Assembly: GCA_009733575.1 (NCBI GenBank)
Contig: ML769479.1
Location: 81,421 to 145,420, forward strand
Length of the DNA: 64,000 bases
From: Gymnopus androsaceus JB14
Taxonomy: Eukaryota; Basidiomycota; Agaricomycetes; Agaricales; Omphalotaceae
Direction of reading: 5' to 3'
Shown: positions 47,241 through 57,438 of the stretch, piece after piece
Numbering within the stretch: position 1 is the stretch's first letter
Layout of the letters: the number at the start of each line of letters is the position of its first letter
Translations under genes and position numbers: made by a program
Notes under the pieces: model-generated
The model's input: the letters and a program-made list of their open reading frames with translations, nothing else
Database searches by the model: none
Told to the model about the DNA's origin: nothing

Positions 47241-48011
47241 ATCATCGCCAATAAGACCCTTCATTTTGGCGGATCACATGATCTATATGGCATTATCTCA
47301 GCATAACGGTCTCTTATACGTGCTTGTTACTATACAACTTGTACTCATTTAGCTGAGTGGTTTAGCGCAGCCTGAGTATAGGTGTACGATGCTTTATAGG
47401 CGCCAGTTTATTTTTGTTAGCAGGGTTCAAATCCCGCCCTGATCTTTTTTAAAGTATCCTTAGTGTTGCAAGGCGCATCCATTCCCCGGAAATGAATGCT
47501 CTCTACCACACCTTATCCCAAATCACAAATCAAGACTTCTGGTGGACTTCAAATTTGGGCTTGAAATCGAAGTTGAAATGCACGTTCCGGCATCTCCATA
47601 TTCCCTAGCGCTCGCCGCTTGCACTGTGCGTGCAGCTAGACAGTCTAGACTCGAGTCTCGGGAGAAAGCGGGAACGGACGATGGTGTAGAATGTAATACT
47701 AGCCTAGAATGTGCGCGACACGTTTGCATCCAAGTTTGGGTTAGGCAGTTAGGGTGCAAGCGCTGTTGGCTGGGGTCAGGCGGGAGTCCAGGGGCAGCGC
47801 CCACATGTTAGAGGTCAGGCCGGTCAGAGAAGAGTATATTTACTTCGACGGCCTCTATATGTAATTAGCTAATTATACAGATTGTAACATAACAATAACT
47901 GAGCTAGCTTCACGGACTCGCGAGGAAGTAAACAAGTTGAAAGAGAACGTGATAAAATTGCGCAACTTAGTCACGTGATCCGCCAAAATGAAGGGTCTTA
48001 TTGGCGATGAT
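47241..48011. mobile_element. MULE-like non-autonomous element (771 bp) with 9-bp TSD
   Basis: Inverted ends of about 40 bp start ATCATCGCCAATAAGACCC on both sides, with a single mismatch. They are flanked by CCCGTTGTC at 47232-47240 and 48012-48020. The intact KAR5 shows one copy of CCCGTTGTC and no insert at the equivalent place (about 26780). A 9-bp duplication is the hallmark of Mutator-like elements. The interior has no convincing protein but does hold a tRNA-like promoter unit. Confidence 0.93.
47350..47450 (+). other. tRNA-like Pol III unit inside the MULE
   Basis: TAGCTGAGTGGTTTAGCGC (47350-47368) fits an A box with a drawable D-arm. GGTTCAAATCC (47424-47434) is a perfect B box, and a six-T terminator follows at 47445-47450. 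The acceptor stem does not pair and the T-stem has only three good pairs, so this is a tRNA-derived sequence and not a working tRNA. Confidence 0.6.
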
Positions 48012-48616
48012 CCCGTTGTCCATATGGATCGACTCTCCATTCCTCAAGATTCTGGAAATCGTTTGGATCGTGATGTTCTGGTTGCTTCAACGAAGCCTCT
48101 CTACCGTTACCGTGAGTTCTGTTCTCATCCTGGCTTCGCTTGATAGAGGTTATATTCGCACTTTTTTTGCAGAGCCTTGTTGTTTTGTGTCTTTCTTGTC
48201 GCAAGTTTATCCGACGACTCCTCGTATCTTCCTCTCCAAATTCTTCTCCCTCAAACGGTGCACATTACGATCAAGAAAAACTCGTTGGAGAACCCTTCTG
48301 GTAAGCCAATTGGCTTGTGGAACTGTATATGCCTCTAAATTCATACATGTTGATTCGTAAGACTGATCCTCAGAAACTTTACGATTCATCGTACGGCCCC
48401 ACGAAAATCGCCAATTTTCAACAGCAACAACGACTACAAGTCTCAACCGCAGCTGAAGCTTCCTCTCCTTACTCCGATTATATGAAATCCTCCGCCCTTC
48501 CCGTTCTTCCTTCTAGCCAAGCTCGTATCATGAGTAGTCGAACTCGACTACCTGCCATTGCCACTGCTCGCTTAAAGACCTCTCGCATACCTGATAGACT
48601 CTGCAACCCCGCTTAA

Positions 48617-49428
48617 GCCCTTTGCTTCTGCTTCTCGTTTCGGACTATTTTGCATCGGATGGATTTGTGTACGAATGAATACCTGGAAGGCTGGAACGCA
48701 ACGTTATAGTTTAATAATCGTGCTACTCATCGTTTATACTTCCCGTTACTCTGAAAGTTCATGCATGTATAATTGTATATTATCACTACCACCAGTATCG
48801 AACGCTAGCTTATGAACTACAAAGATTCAAAGATGATGATCGTGCATAAATGAAGAGGGAAGATAATACGAGGAATGGGTGGAAACAAGGATGTACAAGG
48901 AATAAGAAAGAAAGAAAGAAAAAACCAAAAAAGCCAAAGATAACTAGTTCAGAGGACGCACAGTCGCTTCCTACATAATAAGAAATTGTAACCAGATTGG
49001 TCGAAAGGTAGCACAAAGGACCGGAAGGCCTTCCTTGAGTGAAGGTTGAGTCGTTGAAACCTGTAATCCCAAGGTATATCGGCCTAGTATCATCCCGGTG
49101 CAACTACACTTCGAGTCAATGCAGAAGGAAAGTACGTGTTCAGACACTGGCAATGTTTATCTCGCAGGCTGAAAGCGCTCTCCTCACGACCTGCTCCATC
49201 CGATAGGCTGTTGAAATGCGGCTATGCAAAAAAAGTTAGCGCTACAGCATCGGTACTCAAAGCAAAACGCAGATAACACACCATCAAAGAGTCAGAATTA
49301 CACTATTCATCCTCCAACCCAAATCCAGTATAGCCAGGAATCCAGAAGCAGAGAAGAGTAGAAAGAGGCGAAGAAAGAAATCTGACAAGATCCGTTCTAT
49401 TCATTTGAGTGAGTCGATTTGACGACTC
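48617..49428. other. KAR5 3' flank duplicate, then intergenic
   Basis: The stretch to about 49120 matches 27373-27905, the 3' flank between KAR5 and TPR-CHAT, and ends exactly where the TPR-CHAT 3' end begins in the source. From 49121 to 49428 nothing was recognised. Confidence 0.65.
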
Positions 49429-50774
49429 TCAAGTATCAGGGTCGAGTTTCTCGCCACGGGCGAGAACCCTGACCGCTTTACTGTCCGGACGCTGGACCAT
49501 CTCCATCATAGCAAGCACAGCTGGCGAACGCTCGACGAGCCCGCCTTTGAGCTTATCACTCTCGTTGCCAGGAGGGCGGCGTCCACTCTTGTGGGTGAGG
49601 ATTCGTTTGGGGCGATCTTCCTCCGACGAAGAACGAGGATAGTTGGAATGACCATTACCAGTGTTCGATTTAGGTGTGGACTGTGGAAGGGGTGGAGCGG
49701 GCTTGGCATCCATGACCGTTACACCAGCTTTAGCAGCCCAGTATCCAACCTGAGACCCCAATGTGCGAGGTTCATGCTTGTTTGTATGAGTATGGTGAGA
49801 AGGAGCAGGAAGCGGTACGGGAGCCAACAAACGTTGGAGTGTATTCCTCTAGTTCAGTGGGTAGCTTGGTAGTAGGAGATGAAGGAGAGGATGTGGCGGA
49901 ACCACAGACCGCAAGGACGACTTTAGGCTGCCGAGCACCCGCTTCCGCAGGCACGAGAGCATGTTCAACTTCCCACCGGGCGCAGCAGATGGTGCGTCTG
50001 ACCCATTCGGGAGAGCCATGCGTAACAGCTTTCTCGTCCGAAGTATCGGAGTCGGCTTGGAAGTCGATGCTATCCCAGGGAACGAAGGCCTCGTCCCTCT
50101 GTACACGAATTCGTGGATTGTTGCCGACCTGAGACTCGAGGATCCGAGAGGCAGCTCGGGCCCGTTGGGCAAGCGTGCTTGTGCCCTTCTTTAGGAGATC
50201 CAAAGTATTGAGGGCTAGAAATCATCAGATTAGACACCCTCGCCGTCGATATAAATTTTGGATTTACCTTCGAGGGGAATAATAACCACTTCTTCCCTGC
50301 CATTTTTGCACCATTTCTTGAGGTAATGTAGAGCATGGACAAGCACACTGGCATCGACGACCACGATATCAGCGTCCTTCTCCGGCTGCTCACTTGACCT
50401 TCTCCTGAAGCCCTGATCTACAGCTCTGGGGCTATCCCTCTCTCTGGACAGCAGCTGAAACTCTCCCTCTCTCTTCTTGTTACTGCTGCCGTTACTATTT
50501 GGTGCTTTATTGGGTATGCGTTTTGGTGGCGAATAGCTTGCGTTGGTGTAATTTCCTGAGCCATGCTTCGAATTCCTATCTCGCCAGTTTCCAGATGAAG
50601 GACCATGAGCGTTTCCTACAGATTTTTCGAGCTGTTCGACTTGGTGATTAAGAAATGCGGCACCCAGCGCTCGAGACATGGCAATCTGTTTGGCACCCTA
50701 AAGGAGATAACAGTCTGTGTAGCCGATATCATGGACAAAATTAAGAGATTTGCACGAACCTTTGCTTCTGCCAT
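49429..50774 (-). CDS. PIN-domain (putative RNase) protein
   Basis: The start at 50774 gives a five-codon first exon (MAEAK); a ~60-nt intron joins it to GAKQIAMSRALGAAFLNHQV. After a basic, Asn/Ser-rich linker, DADIVVVDASVLVHALHYLK carries the first PIN aspartate. A GTAAAT-TAG intron (about 50266-50212) leads to ALNTLDLLKKGTSTLAQRAR and FVPWDSIDF. A Ser/Pro-rich C-terminal region ends at 49429. A frame change near 49830 has no clear intron. PIN domains are metal-dependent ribonucleases; the sequence does not say which RNA process is served. It is divergent from nothing nearby; the 3' end faces the KAR5 duplicate. Confidence 0.65.
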
Positions 50775-51276
50775 GTCGACCGATAATGATGATGATGGTA
50801 GAACGAGAACCGATGATTGAGCGGGAAGCGGTAAGCGTAGTGCTGAGGTCAGCTACTCCTGTAAAGAGTGCACATGACTCAACTCTATAGGGCGCTCAAA
50901 AGACCGGGCCGTTCTAACCGGGCCAATCACACATTGATGAACTTTCCTTTCAACCTTTCCTCAATCCCCACAATCCCTGCACGTAGATTGGTTTATTCAA
51001 CATTCATCTGCGAAAAGCACCTCAACAACATATTTCGTGCCGACACCCATACCTGAGTCCTCCCATTCGCGTAGTATGTCGGGCCTAGATTTCTTGTTCA
51101 AAAAACCGTTTCATTTCTAGAGGTATGTATGTATCAGTAACTACCGAAATAATATGAAATAATATGTAAGTGACTATAAGTAACTAATAACGAAGTGTAT
51201 AGTCTAAATTTTAGACATAATATCAAATATAGCAAGGATACCGGCGAGTGCCAAAGCGTAGAATCTCGTGAAAAGT
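50775..51276. other. Intergenic, no supported feature
   Basis: Contains the PIN-gene upstream region and the terpene synthase 3' flank. No ORF or structure stood out. Confidence 0.5.
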
Positions 51277-52720
51277 TCAGCCGCCGAAATCAGATCGGAG
51301 ACCATCGTTAAACCGACATGTGCTACTCGCTCTCGGAGCCAGACACAATGGAAGACTCTTGGAGGACTCTTGATGGCGTAAGATAAACAATGCGAGATCT
51401 ATGATGCAAATTAACCAAACGAGACATAAGCAGAAAGGTTCAACGTACTCCTTGACCTGCATACCCCTGCTTCCAAAGTACCGTTGCGTTTCGAAACTCC
51501 AGCTATAAAGGAAGAGTGAGCTTTTCATGAGCTTTTCTTCGGGAAAGATGCGTACTCGATGTGGCCTTTTACCCACCGAGCCATTGCGTCCATGTAGCGA
51601 GCAACGTCAGCGTCGATCTCGGAGCCCCATGATGGTAAACGTTTGCCAGCGTCAAAGAATCGATCCATGAGCTCTTCACAGTACGTGCCAACAGTGTCGG
51701 CGGCAGTTTGGATGTCGATGTTCCTGTACGTCATGAGCACAGTGACGAACGTTGTTGCCACTGATACCCTTGCTCTGTTCCACATCGTATGAATAAACAT
51801 CCTGTACATGCAGTGGTAAGTACGAGGAGGGTGTATCCAGTCAACAACCACTCACGTTTGCCCATTCAATCATGTCAACAGCGGCCCAGTATGCTTCCAT
51901 AAAGGTCGGGTCGTCAAACACCTCCTGCGGTAGGTCGAATCCAAGGACATATTCAAATAATGCAAAACATAACCGGACCCCGCCGTTTTCTCGACGGAGA
52001 GGGGTGAAGGCCTCAAGGTCGAGAACTTCACCGTGTTCACGTAGTTCGGCTTCTCTGGAAACACATTCAATGTAGCGGTCGCAGTGCTCCATGAACCTCT
52101 TCGCAGTTTTGGGGCCAGCTGAGCTCATGTAACGTTTTGTGAAGCTGACAGTCAATATCAGGTTAGTATTGAGTCAAAGAGGAAGGATAGCGACTAACTC
52201 TTTGGTGATTTTGCATAGTGTCGATCCATCGTCGAATTCAGGATCGCGCATCGCACTGAGAAAGATCTCTCCGGTGGCGCGAGCGCCATCACCACTTTGT
52301 TCGTCACTAACTTCGTCGACAACGAAAAGGAGATTGACGAGGTCACAGCAGGTTCTAAACTGCTCGTAACTGATCATAGATGGTTAATCGTGAGGGTGTT
52401 AGCGAATATCTATGTAAGAATATCTTACCTAGCGTATGGGTATGTATGCGCGATGAGGAGTTCGCTACCGCCTTGCATAACATCACGGAAATATGCTTTC
52501 TTGCGGGAGTCGGTGAAGATGTTATAGCTGTCGATCCAAGCCGCCGACTCTGCACCTGCATCTTTGTAGTGAGGGTTTATGCCACTCTCAGGCTTTAACA
52601 AGTAATAAGATAAACGGCGCATCAAGCTCATAAACAAAATAGGATCGGAACGCGATACGATGTACGGCTCGATTGCCACCCGATACTGAGTCTGACGCAA
52701 CTTTGACCAAATTCAGGTGC
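51277..52720 (-). CDS. Sesquiterpene synthase (class I), frameshifted
   Basis: Exons in order on the minus strand: [20 protein letters not shown] and [34 protein letters not shown] with SDEQ, giving the Asp-rich D-E-x-x-D metal motif; [20 protein letters not shown] to MIEWAN; then, after the 51850-51800 intron, [12 protein letters not shown], so the NSE triad N-D-x-x-S-x-x-x-E spans the splice junction; [19 protein letters not shown]; and FETQRYFG with the Arg-Tyr pair. These enzymes ionise and cyclise farnesyl diphosphate in the cytosol. One extra base just after NNV (about 51748) shifts the frame, so as written the gene would be truncated before the RY motif. The first exon is uncertain. 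Confidence 0.8.
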
Positions 52721-52872
52721 TTGGAGAGTGAACTGACTAACATCTTCCCAGAATTGAAGGCAAGAGCATCCTTTTCCTAAACAAGGCAATGGCATTTGTG
52801 GCGTGTTAATTCTTCTTCAGTGGTCTACATTTATTCCCATTTACGATTTAGAATTATTACTCTGGACTGACA

Positions 52873-53583
52873 ATGGTTGCCTCTCGCTCAGCCTCACCTA
52901 AAACCCGAAACCTGACTCCTTCCTACACGCTTGAAGCACTCGATGCAGAATCTTTTACCGAGAGTCATCTGTTGGACTCGCTGCTCACCTCTGACAAGGT
53001 ACGTTCTTTACTTCGCCTTATGTATCTCTTAAGTGCTTATCTTGATTGTAAATCCTGTTCAACGAAATCGGCGACGCTTTCCAAAAACTTCCTAAACCCC
53101 AATCCGACACCGGTTAGTCAAAAATTACTGTGAATTTTCGCTTCACTTGACGACATAATCTCAACCACGAGTCCACAGCGGAAAGAAACTCCCTATCCAG
53201 CCCTGGACATGAAGGAGTCCAACCCTTCACCAAGTCAGCCTCTCAAGACTTGATTTTTGGACGAATTGCTACATCCGCGACCGCTTCCACCGAAAGCATG
53301 GAGCAGGAACGTTCTGATGACAGCAAAAAGTTGAAGAATGCTTCGGAGTCTACCGCAATGACCTCAGATTCAGAAGACGTCGTGGCGTTAGTGGTGCTCG
53401 CGACACCAGCTCTGTCTTTAAAAGGCCAAGAAGGGTGCCCTCCGACAAGAAAAGCAGGAAGGTCAAAGGTTCTGGTAGAGGTGCGGGTGGTGGAAAGAGC
53501 ACTAAGGCAAAGAACGACAAGCCAGTGGCTCTCATTGATGGTCCTGCTGCTCGTACCCGGGCTAGAACAAAACTTGAATCATA
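52873..53583 (+). CDS. Small Ser-rich protein with basic C-terminus, unknown
   Basis: The ATG at 52873 gives MVASRSASPKTRNLTPSYTL and FTESHLLDSLLTSDK, then an intron with donor GTACGTT. It continues with FNEIGDAFQKLPKPQSDT to a GTTAGT donor near 53113, and resumes after CACAG near 53178 (AERNSLSSPGHEGVQPFTKS). The 3' end, in another frame, reads SSVFKRPRRVPSDKKSRKVK, GRGAGGGKSTKAK and DGPAARTRARTKLES, stop at 53583. The basic tail suggests a nuclear protein. No family is recognised, and the frame change near 53370 is unexplained. It is divergent from the terpene synthase. Confidence 0.5.
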
Positions 53584-53619
53584 AATACCGTTTCTCATTG
53601 TATACAAACACCGTTATGT

Positions 53620-54490
53620 AGCATATTTTCGCTTTCAAACTACTAGCTTGTTTTCTTCTTAAAAGTACATGTAACTCTGCGTTTGTCCATTGAGCGAAAT
53701 ATGTACGAATCATAACTCGCTGGACGATTCGACCATCTGAATAACCAACAAAGTACTTGAATCAAGTCGTGAATGGCTCAATGGCGAAACATAAAGCCTT
53801 CCCGTCAGACCGAGTCAGCCGAGTCATAGCAAACTCGAGAACAACATATACAGATCGAGAATAAGCTAGCATCTTGAGCACATAAGAACATCTTGAACAA
53901 CCTGTGAACGCACGGAATTTGTGGATCCTTTGGACAGTTGACATCATATACAAGCTTCGTGCACGAAAGCAAAACGCAATAAGATCCAGAAGAACAATGT
54001 CTACCAATACAAGCGACATTAAAAGTCCACTGGGCCTGTGCAATTGGTACTTGTGCATGCAAAGTTGTATCGAGATACGAACGCAGAACAACGTTGTGTC
54101 AATTTCAGAAAACAAAGGAATGTATGTCTGCGTTATTCACTTACTGCACACCGAAATTGGGAAGTCTTGACTGCCTCTCCGAGTCGAAATGCAAGGTCCT
54201 TTTGTTTTTTGCCTCCCGCCACTACGCCCTTCTCCTGGAAAGGTCAAACTCGAAATAATCGCGACGAAATTGCCACGCAGAAGTTCTCCGATGAGTTAGG
54301 CTCGTTAACCGATTCCGCGGATAACCGTACACCAAAGCACAAGAGAAAGAGGACAGGGAGCGTCGTCCGTCCGCCCGGCATCTTTCAGTGTAACTGAACA
54401 TGTCGAATTTGAGATGGCAGATGAATAGAATATTTATTGGTCTAAGAAAAGAATTCATGCTCGAGAGCACACCGTCACCAAGCTCTGCAG
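53620..54490. other. No supported gene
   Basis: Overlapping ORFs on both strands without motifs. An open segment at about 54170-54397 with a KHKRKR basic run could be the end of a small gene, but no start or exon partner was found. Confidence 0.4.
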
Positions 54491-55760
54491 TTAAAGAGGT
54501 ACATGCTTGCGAAGAAACTCGATTTGTGACGTGGTAGATAGCTCATAATCCACTCCACCCCGAAACATGTCAAAATGGCCTAGAAGAAGAGTGAGGTTAG
54601 AGCTACGCGCACCAATTACAAAGAAGGAAAGGGATGATTACCTCCTGTGAGATGCAAAATAGTCGATTTCGGGATGACAGCACCAGCACCGATGGTTGCT
54701 ACTGCCGGCCGCGAAGTGTCGTTCTTTGGTGCGACAAGAAGGACGGGACATTTGATGAGATGGGCCGTGCGGATAGGCTTGTACGCTGGGACACGAAAGA
54801 AGGCGGAGGCGGAGACCTGTACAATATTTTGTCAGAGGCCGAACTCTTGTCAAGGAAGAAGAGATTGGATTTACTCTATTGTCGAACCTGAAGAAAAAAG
54901 TGAGCACTTGCAGTCAACCCTCAATATCTAAGGACACGTACCCAAAACCTTCTGCAAAGGAAAGATACAATTCTAGCGCCTGGGGTCTTGTAACTGCACC
55001 AAGCACTCCTGGTCGAGCTGCGATGGGGATATATGAAGGTGACAGACCGATGGCTTGCTTTAAAAGGTCTAGGAGACCATAAAACCATAGTTTGAAGTAG
55101 TTTACTTGAAAGTAAAAAGGCAGAGAACGGCCAAGGTGCGGGCTCTGAGAAATGGTGGCTCTGACTTGGGTACCGAGCTGTGAAGGACAAATTAGACAAG
55201 TTAATTAGGAGGGCATAGAAAAGTGACGCACCTCAGCCGATAAGGCCAAAACGTGTCCGCCTGCGTCTACATGTTAGATCGAATCAAAAGAGAAGATGGC
55301 AGACGTGCCAGAGAGACTAAATCCCCACAAGACGATCTTGTCAGAGTCAAACGCAGGGTTCATCCTGGCCCAGTTGAAGACAGTACGATAATCCTCCAGC
55401 TGTTCCGACATAAATAGCGCGTTGCGAGGATTCCCATCTAAGGCTGTTTATTATTTTGATTGTTGAAACTGGATTGATGTACCTGAAAGACCCCAGCGCC
55501 GGTAATCGAATAATATACAAGCATATCCAGCAGAGGAGAATGCTTCACCGTAAGAGGGCAATCCTGCTGCTTTGATCAAGCCAAAGCCATTCGCCCTACA
55601 TATACAGGTTAGTACTCGGATTAAACAGAGGCCGTTCCACAGGCATACATTATCACAGCAGGATATGGGGTTTGGAAGGAGCAGAAGGTGTGTAAACCCA
55701 CGCATCCAAGTTCCATCCTGGACGAGCAGAAGGAATTTGGGCAGACGACTTTTTGAAGCT
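54491..55760 (-). CDS. Alpha/beta hydrolase-fold protein
   Basis: Reads GWNLDAWVYTPSAPSK, PYPAVIM joined by a short intron to ANGFGLIKAAGLPSYGEAFS (oxyanion turn), GYACILFDYRRWGLS, GNPRNALFMSEQLEDYRTVF, then the nucleophile elbow IVLWGFSLSGGHVLALSAEL, with Ser in G-F-S-L-S. Later come the acid region CPVLLVAPKNDTSRPA and the histidine in LTGGHFDMFRGG, ending RKHVPL at 54491. The full catalytic triad is present. The family includes esterases and S15-like peptidases; the substrate is unknown. The intron inside the elbow (55261-55308) has GC-AG ends. A C run near 55675 is one base short of keeping the N-terminal frame. The start codon is uncertain. Confidence 0.75.
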
Positions 55761-56169
55761 CGCTGACGGATTCATTGCTGGATTGTGAGGTATGTAAAAG
55801 GTGAGAATAGCAAGCCATTCAGTCCCATGATTAGATTGTTCTGGCAGAGTAGGTTGTGGTTGGGAAAAAGAGAAGATTGCCTGCCTACTCCGGCCGGTTT
55901 TCCAATCGTCTCTCAGTGATAATTATGAAGAGTAGGTATGCAAGCTGTTATTACTGTTCCTAGGGGATTTGGATAAGATAACTAGTCGTAGGTAAACCTC
56001 ATTATTACGCCATCCCACCCCGTTTGGGAAGGCCTCTCGTTCTCGTCTCGAATGCATATCTAAGAAATTGCCACTAGAACTTGAGACACTCCAGCTCCAG
56101 CTTCCAAAAGACTCTACGTCAAGTAAATTAGAGGAGTTCACCTCCTTCGCACGTCCCTATGCATCATTC

Positions 56170-56643
56170 TTACTCTATCCCCCGAACCTTCTCTAGTTTG
56201 AGCGGAACATACACCAAACCACGAGGAGCGTTCTTCATTCCATACATCGATTCGAGCTCTGCTAAAGGAATAGGCTGCTTCAACTTCCAACAGTTCTTCA
56301 CGTAGTAGGTGTAATCATATCCCAGTCTCGTTAAATTCGCGATTTCCTATGCCGTTTTCAAGAAGGGAATCATCCTCGGGATTACGCGTGTGTGCAGAGT
56401 CAACTTCACAGACTTAGGCATCGTGTGAGATTGGGGCATTCAGATAGAACTATTAGTATAAATCCTGTTTTGGAGATATAACTTGTCAAGAAAGACGACC
56501 TTTACTCACCCAAATTCGTTGAACAATGGAAGGTATGGGATAGCGTCGAAGTTCAAAATTCTTTCTCCTCAAACAGTCTGCTGCATATAGTCATCCGCTA
56601 TGGCTAGAATTGCGTCCTCTCTGGAACTAAGAGGCGACGACAT
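56170..56643 (-). pseudogene. Small unknown gene with two in-frame stops
   Basis: From ATG 56643: MSSPLSSREDAILAIADDYM QQTV, then TGA, then GERILNFDAIPYLPLFNEFG to a GTGAGT donor near 56510. After the intron, PKSVKLTLHTRVIPRMIPFL KTA, then TAG, then EIANLTRLGYDYTYYVKNCW KLKQPIPLAELESMYGMKNA and a stop at 56170. Both stops are one C-to-T step from CGA and CAG. The remaining sequence is well kept, so inactivation looks recent, or these are sequence errors. No family is recognised. Confidence 0.5.
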
Positions 56644-57438
56644 GGCGGGAAAGAAAGGATGTGTGGCGCATCAGTTGCCACGTGGAAAGTAATAAGCGCC
56701 GCCCCCCAACCGCGAACCACCACCTTTTTATTTCGAGCGCGGTGTTAGTATCTACGCCGGTTCGATCAGCTTTACACCTGCTCCAACTTATGATTGAAAA
56801 GGGCCAAGCATTTATCAACAGAGCTAAGTTTAAGTTTCCAAAGGATTCAACAGATTTTCTCCAATATTTTCTCATTGGTATTTGGCAGATTGTCATCCGA
56901 TTGTTGTCGCGACAATCAATATCGCTCGGTGCTAATCATTAATTCGACACGAAATGATACTATGTATTGTATTAAACTTTCGCCGGTTGAAGTCCTGAAG
57001 TGCCTCACTGAAGCTCAGGAGATCCACACCTTGTGGATCGGTCTCAAACGCCTAACTCCTTCCTTCTATTTACGGATGGACTCTCGCATGCCATACCACC
57101 ATTCCCCATTATCCTCAGGAACCCGGATCTCGTCTTAAATGGACGCTGCGATCATGGCATTATTGGCAGACGGGTGCCATTAACAAAGTTGAATTTGTCG
57201 CACTTGCAGGAATGAGTCTTTATCTTTATATGGGAATGACTGGGTGGAGATTATCATGAGCAGCCGTAGGCCATCATTAGCGCGCTTTCGTGCCCGCATA
57301 AAAGGCTGGCTCTAGAGCCGTTTTAAAACCGTGGCTCTTGCCTCGCGATCGACTAGCAATTCCAAAACCATCAGTAGCGAATGGCAGACTCGCAGTTCCA
57401 TGTTCAGCTCCAGTATGCTGACCTTCCAATTTTCTAGC

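Larger units (their letters stand above)
42704..48616 (+). pseudogene. Second, truncated and twice-interrupted KAR5 copy
   Basis: The 5' part is missing. 42704-43020 matches KAR5 exons at about 25928-26257 (SFTEFRKW, SALAGLSER, ELHSLLGQTLQFVRHQQEAV). It resumes at about 46940 with the match to about 26268 onward, after a small deletion, and runs through the TM region (47017-47240 and 48012-48110) to the same C-terminal stop at 48616. It is interrupted by a 3.9-kb insertion (about 43021-46938) and by a MULE-like element (47241-48011). The similarity to the first copy continues past the gene to about 49120, equivalent to 27905. It cannot encode a working protein. Confidence 0.88.

Noticed and set aside
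47350..47450. tRNA gene
   Set aside because: The A and B boxes are good, but the acceptor stem does not pair and the T-stem is mostly unpaired. Reported as tRNA-like only.
47523..47811. Opposing ~90-codon ORFs inside the MULE-like element
   Set aside because: They are antisense to each other, have no motif, and lie in a non-autonomous element.
51872..52369. Plus-strand ORFs over the terpene synthase
   Set aside because: They are antisense shadows of conserved synthase exons.
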